A stretch of 10,619 bases of DNA, from the NCBI GenBank assembly GCA_026983755.1, contig JALSTL010000119.1:1-10619 (forward strand), in the 5' to 3' direction. Below, piece after piece: positions 8,341 through 10,619 of the stretch (position 1 is the stretch's first letter; every line of letters begins with the position of its first letter). A program made the translations under genes and the position numbers. The notes under the pieces are model-generated. The model was not told where the DNA came from and did no database searches. It saw only the letters and a program-made list of their open reading frames with translations. The stretch comes from Melioribacteraceae bacterium. GTDB taxonomy: Bacteria; Bacteroidota; Ignavibacteria; Ignavibacteriales; Melioribacteraceae.

Positions 8341-8343
8341 GGA
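8339..8343 (+). promoter_or_regulatory. Shine-Dalgarno site deciding the nqrF start
   Basis: AAGGA overlaps the nqrE stop codon and sits nine bases before the ATG at 8353. A TTG at 8344 is in frame but directly touches this site, so it cannot be served by it. The 8353 ATG is preferred. Confidence 0.6.
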
Positions 8344-8352
8344 TTGCTTTTT

Positions 8353-9588
8353 ATGGAAGGTTTTAGTTTAATAATTTTTGGCGTAATAATGTTTACGCTT
8401 ATTGTAATTTTGTTGGTTCTTCTTATTCTTTTTGCAAAATCGAAACTTGTTGCTTCCGGTAATGTTAAAATTGAAATCAATGAAGATTCCGAACATACTC
8501 TTGAAGTTCCTATTGGCGGGAAATTACTATTTACATTAGCTGATAGTGGTATTTATCTTCCGTCTGCTTGCGGCGGCGGCGGTACTTGCGGTGAATGTAA
8601 ATGTAAAGTTATTGAAGGCGGTGGGGATGTTTTGCCAACCGAAACAAGTAAGCTATCCAGAAAACAAATTAGAGAACATTACAGATTATCATGTCAAGTG
8701 CCCGTAAAAAATAATTTGAAAATTGAAGTGCCTCCGGAAGTTTTTGAAATTAAAAAATGGAATTGCATAGTTAAATCCAATAATAACGTTGCAACGTTTA
8801 TTAAAGAACTTATTTTAGAATTGCCGGAAGGAGAAAATGTGGATTTCAGAGCCGGCGGTTACATACAAATAGAAGCTCCGCCTCATACTGTTTATTATAA
8901 AGATTTTGATATTGACGAACAATATAAAAGTGATTGGGATAAATATAATCTTTGGCGCTATGTTTCCAAAGTGGATGAACCGATTGTAAGAGCTTATTCG
9001 ATGGCTAACTATCCGGGTGAAAAAGGTATAATTATGTTAAATGTTAGAATTGCTTCTCCGCCTCCCAGAATGCCGGATGTTCCGCCGGGGAAAATGTCGT
9101 CTTATATATTTAATCTTAAACCGGGTGATAAGGTTACTATTTCGGGACCGTATGGAGAATTTTTTGCCAGAGATACAGATGCAGAAATGATATTTATTGG
9201 CGGTGGTGCCGGTATGGCTCCGATGCGTTCTCATATTTTTGATCAATTGAAAAGACTTAACAGTAAAAGAAAAATTTCTTTCTGGTACGGAGCACGTAGT
9301 TTAAGAGAAGCATTTTATATAGAAGATTTTGATGAACTTGCCAAATCGCATGAAAATTTTACTTGGCATCTCGCACTATCGGAACCTTTGCCGGAAGATA
9401 ATTGGAAAGGTTACACGGGTTTTATTCATCAGGTTCTTTACGATAATTATCTTAAAGATCATCCCGCTCCGGAAGATTGTGAATATTATATGTGTGGTCC
9501 GCCAATGATGAATAATGCCGTTATACAAATGTTAGACAATCTTGGTGTTGAAAGAGAAAATATTATGTTTGATGATTTCGGCGGTTAA
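8353..9588 (+). CDS. nqrF: Na+-translocating NADH:quinone reductase subunit F
   Basis: NqrF is the electron-input subunit: it oxidises NADH and passes electrons through FAD and a 2Fe-2S cluster into the complex. From the ATG at 8353 it has 411 residues. One N-terminal membrane helix (about 4-27) is followed by a ferredoxin domain with Cys73, Cys79 and Cys82 in [10 protein letters not shown] and Cys114 in RLSCQVP. The FAD-binding domain carries RAYSMANYP (213-221). The NADH-binding domain has [12 protein letters not shown] (283-294), WYGARS (311-316) and YYMCGPPMM (378-386). The C-terminus FDDFGG is canonical for NqrF. All cofactor residues are intact. It is the last gene of the operon; no clear terminator separates it from the DUF4870 gene 34 bases downstream. 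An in-frame TTG at 8344 would add three residues. Confidence 0.97.
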   Translation: MEGFSLIIFGVIMFTLIVILLVLLILFAKSKLVASGNVKIEINEDSEHTLEVPIGGKLLFTLADSGIYLPSACGGGGTCGECKCKVIEGGGDVLPTETSKLSRKQIREHYRLSCQVPVKNNLKIEVPPEVFEIKKWNCIVKSNNNVATFIKELILELPEGENVDFRAGGYIQIEAPPHTVYYKDFDIDEQYKSDWDKYNLWRYVSKVDEPIVRAYSMANYPGEKGIIMLNVRIASPPPRMPDVPPGKMSSYIFNLKPGDKVTISGPYGEFFARDTDAEMIFIGGGAGMAPMRSHIFDQLKRLNSKRKISFWYGARSLREAFYIEDFDELAKSHENFTWHLALSEPLPEDNWKGYTGFIHQVLYDNYLKDHPAPEDCEYYMCGPPMMNNAVIQMLDNLGVERENIMFDDFGG

Positions 9589-9622
9589 GTTATAATAATT
9601 TTATGCGTAGGAATGAATTACT

Positions 9623-10015
9623 ATGGAAGAACAAAACGAAAGCAACATAAATAAAAATTATAATTCCGGTAATCCTATTTCTCAAGATGACAGATTATGG
9701 GCGATGTTTGCTCATCTTTCGGCTTTGGCAGGTTTGCTAATTCCTTTTGGTAATATTTTCGGTCCGTTATTAATATGGATATTAAAAAAAGATACTTCGG
9801 AATTTGTTGATAACCAAGGTAAAGAATCGTTAAACTTTCAAATTAGTATTACAATATATACTATAATTTCGATTATTCTTGTCTTGCTTCTTATCGGGAT
9901 TGTTGTTTTAATTCTAATAGGATTATTTGCTGTTATCATGGTAATAATTGCGGCTATTAATTCTTATGACGGAAAAAATTATAAATATCCCTTAACTATC
10001 CGCTTTGTAAAATAG
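9623..10015 (+). CDS. DUF4870 family small membrane protein
   Basis: This 130-residue protein has a hydrophilic Asn-rich N-terminus (1-22), then QDDRLWAMFAHLSALAGLLIPFGNIFGPLLIW with one helix, the conserved FVDNQGKESLNFQIS segment (61-75), and two further helices up to about residue 112. The order W-x-x-x-x-H-L, G-P-L, then D-x-Q-G-K-E-x-L-N-F-Q is the hallmark of DUF4870 (Tic20-like) proteins, whose function is not established. AGGAA at 9609-9613 stands nine bases before the ATG. It lies 34 bases after nqrF with no hairpin between, so it may be read with the nqr operon, but nothing known links the family to the Na+ pump. Confidence 0.88.
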   Translation: MEEQNESNINKNYNSGNPISQDDRLWAMFAHLSALAGLLIPFGNIFGPLLIWILKKDTSEFVDNQGKESLNFQISITIYTIISIILVLLLIGIVVLILIGLFAVIMVIIAAINSYDGKNYKYPLTIRFVK

Positions 10016-10031
10016 AGTAAATTACCTTACT

Positions 10032-10054
10032 AAAAAATGTTTTGGATTTTTTTT
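10032..10054 (+). terminator. Weak A/T-only terminator-like hairpin
   Basis: AAAAAAT (10032-10038) can pair with ATTTTTT (10046-10052) across the loop GTTTTGG, running into a T tract, 16 bases after the DUF4870 stop. A smaller stem AGTAA/TTACT precedes it at 10016-10031. With no G-C pairs the call is weak, but it is the only terminator-like feature after the nqr operon. Confidence 0.25.
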
Positions 10055-10101
10055 ATTTTATTGTTATAAAATAGTTTACTATAAAAATATCATGTTTGTT
10101 C

Positions 10102-10226
10102 ATACAAAAAGTTTTATCATAAAGAAATCTGTTTAAGTTGTTTCACTAAACGGAATTTCAAAACATAGGAAGATTATTTAACCGATTCCTTTTAAGCGAA
10201 AAGAACGAATAGAAAACTTTTTGTAT
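10102..10226 (+). ncRNA. Candidate structured RNA / leader element upstream of the CBS gene
   Basis: A perfect 14-base inverted repeat, ATACAAAAAGTTTT (10102-10115) and AAAACTTTTTGTAT (10213-10226), closes a 125-base region. Inside it are two further hairpins. The first pairs 10124-10135 with 10147-10159 (12 pairs including one G-U, one bulged A, 11-base loop). The second pairs 10183-10193 with 10199-10207 (nine pairs with two bulges around loop AAGCG). Together this would be a three-way junction ending 57 bases before the CBS gene start. No known riboswitch class is recognised, and no T tract follows, so it is not a plain terminator. Alternatives are a divergent operator pair or a small inverted-repeat element; no target-site duplication is seen. 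High AT content weakens the case. Confidence 0.33.
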
Positions 10227-10283
10227 TGGGGAAAATGAAAATTCAAAATTTTGTAACCAACAATAAAGATAAAGGAGAGCTTT

Positions 10284-10619
10284 ATGTTAACAGCAGAAGA
10301 TATATTAAAAACAAAAGACAAAGAAATTATATACGTCCAACCGGAAAACACAGTTGCGGAAGCATTGAAAATTATGCTCGATAATAATATTGGTGCTATC
10401 TTGATTAAGGAAGGTGATAAATTTGTTGGTATTTGGACGGAAAGAGATTTAATGCGGAATGTTGTTACCGAAGGGTTTTATTCCAAAACTTCCAAAATTA
10501 AAGATTATATGATAACAGACCTAAAAACTACACCGCATACATTTACAATTTACCAGTTGATTGATAAATGTTTGGGCCAAAGACATAGACATCTGCTTAT
10601 AGAAAAAGAAGGAAAAATT
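10284..10619 (+). CDS. CBS-domain protein, 3' end missing
   Basis: The frame runs from ATG at 10284 to the window edge, 112 visible residues with no stop. A strong ribosome site GGAGAG (10274-10279) precedes the start. Residues about 5-60 form a first CBS motif: MLTAEDILKTK, the strand IIYVQPENTVAEALKIML, NNIGAILIKEGDKFVGIWTERDLMR. The GIWTERDLMR turn is the diagnostic part. A second CBS motif begins near residue 70 (KIKDYMITDLKTTPHTFTI) and is cut by the edge. Paired CBS motifs form a Bateman module that usually binds adenosine nucleotides such as AMP, ATP or SAM and regulates a partner domain or protein. Whether a further domain follows cannot be seen. A possible structured leader lies upstream. 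Confidence 0.9.
   Translation, partial: MLTAEDILKTKDKEIIYVQPENTVAEALKIMLDNNIGAILIKEGDKFVGIWTERDLMRNVVTEGFYSKTSKIKDYMITDLKTTPHTFTIYQLIDKCLGQRHRHLLIEKEGKI

Noticed and set aside
10102..10226. Miniature transposable element (MITE) bounded by the 14-base inverted repeat
   Set aside because: No target-site duplication flanks the repeat, and no second copy is seen in the window; a structured RNA fits the internal hairpins better, although a genome-wide copy search was not possible.
10235..10384. Short plus-strand frame starting ATG AAA ATT before the CBS gene
   Set aside because: It overlaps the CBS gene out of frame, gives only about 50 residues without a motif, and the CBS start has a much better ribosome site.

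Overview
The window is about 10.6 kb of AT-rich bacterial DNA. It is gene-dense and reads as chromosomal rather than phage or plasmid. The gene content fits the Bacteroidota/FCB group: a complete six-gene Na+-pumping NADH:quinone reductase (Nqr) cluster, a PAP2-type membrane protein beside apt, a DUF4870 membrane protein and TAnnTTTG-like promoter words. Unlike classical Bacteroidia, many genes here have clear Shine-Dalgarno sequences, so a deeper FCB lineage such as Ignavibacteria-like bacteria is possible. Taxonomy is inference only.

Left part (1-3376). The end of a PAP2-like membrane protein is followed 28 bases later by apt (adenine phosphoribosyltransferase). A tRNA-Ser(GCU) lies on the minus strand. 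Between that tRNA and the apt stop codon is a short, cut-off remnant of a GIY-YIG endonuclease gene, which is too short for standard ORF calling. On the plus strand follows a HisH-like glutamine amidotransferase domain that has lost its catalytic Cys and His. It ends exactly against the stop codon of a convergent 488-residue class V (cysteine desulfurase-like) PLP enzyme.

Middle and right part (3377-9588). A 401-base gene-free AT-rich region separates the PLP enzyme from the divergent nqrABCDEF operon. It carries a perfect 18-base palindrome overlapping a possible -7 promoter element 37 bases before nqrA. The six nqr genes are tightly packed: nqrA/B, B/C and C/D overlap by 1, 11 and 4 bases, and D/E and E/F are separated by 4 and 12. 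Together they encode the membrane complex that oxidises NADH, reduces quinone and exports Na+. Cofactor ligands are visible: FMN-acceptor threonines in NqrB and NqrC, the Cys of the NqrD/NqrE iron site, and the 2Fe-2S, FAD and NADH sites of NqrF. The flavin transferase gene apbE is not in the window.

Right end (9589-10619). A small DUF4870 membrane protein follows nqrF. Next comes a 268-base gap whose core (10102-10226) can fold as a 14-bp perfect outer stem enclosing two hairpins, a candidate structured RNA or regulatory element. The window ends inside a CBS-domain protein. The least explained items are the catalytically dead HisH-like protein, the GIY-YIG remnant behind the tRNA, and the foldable leader before the CBS gene.
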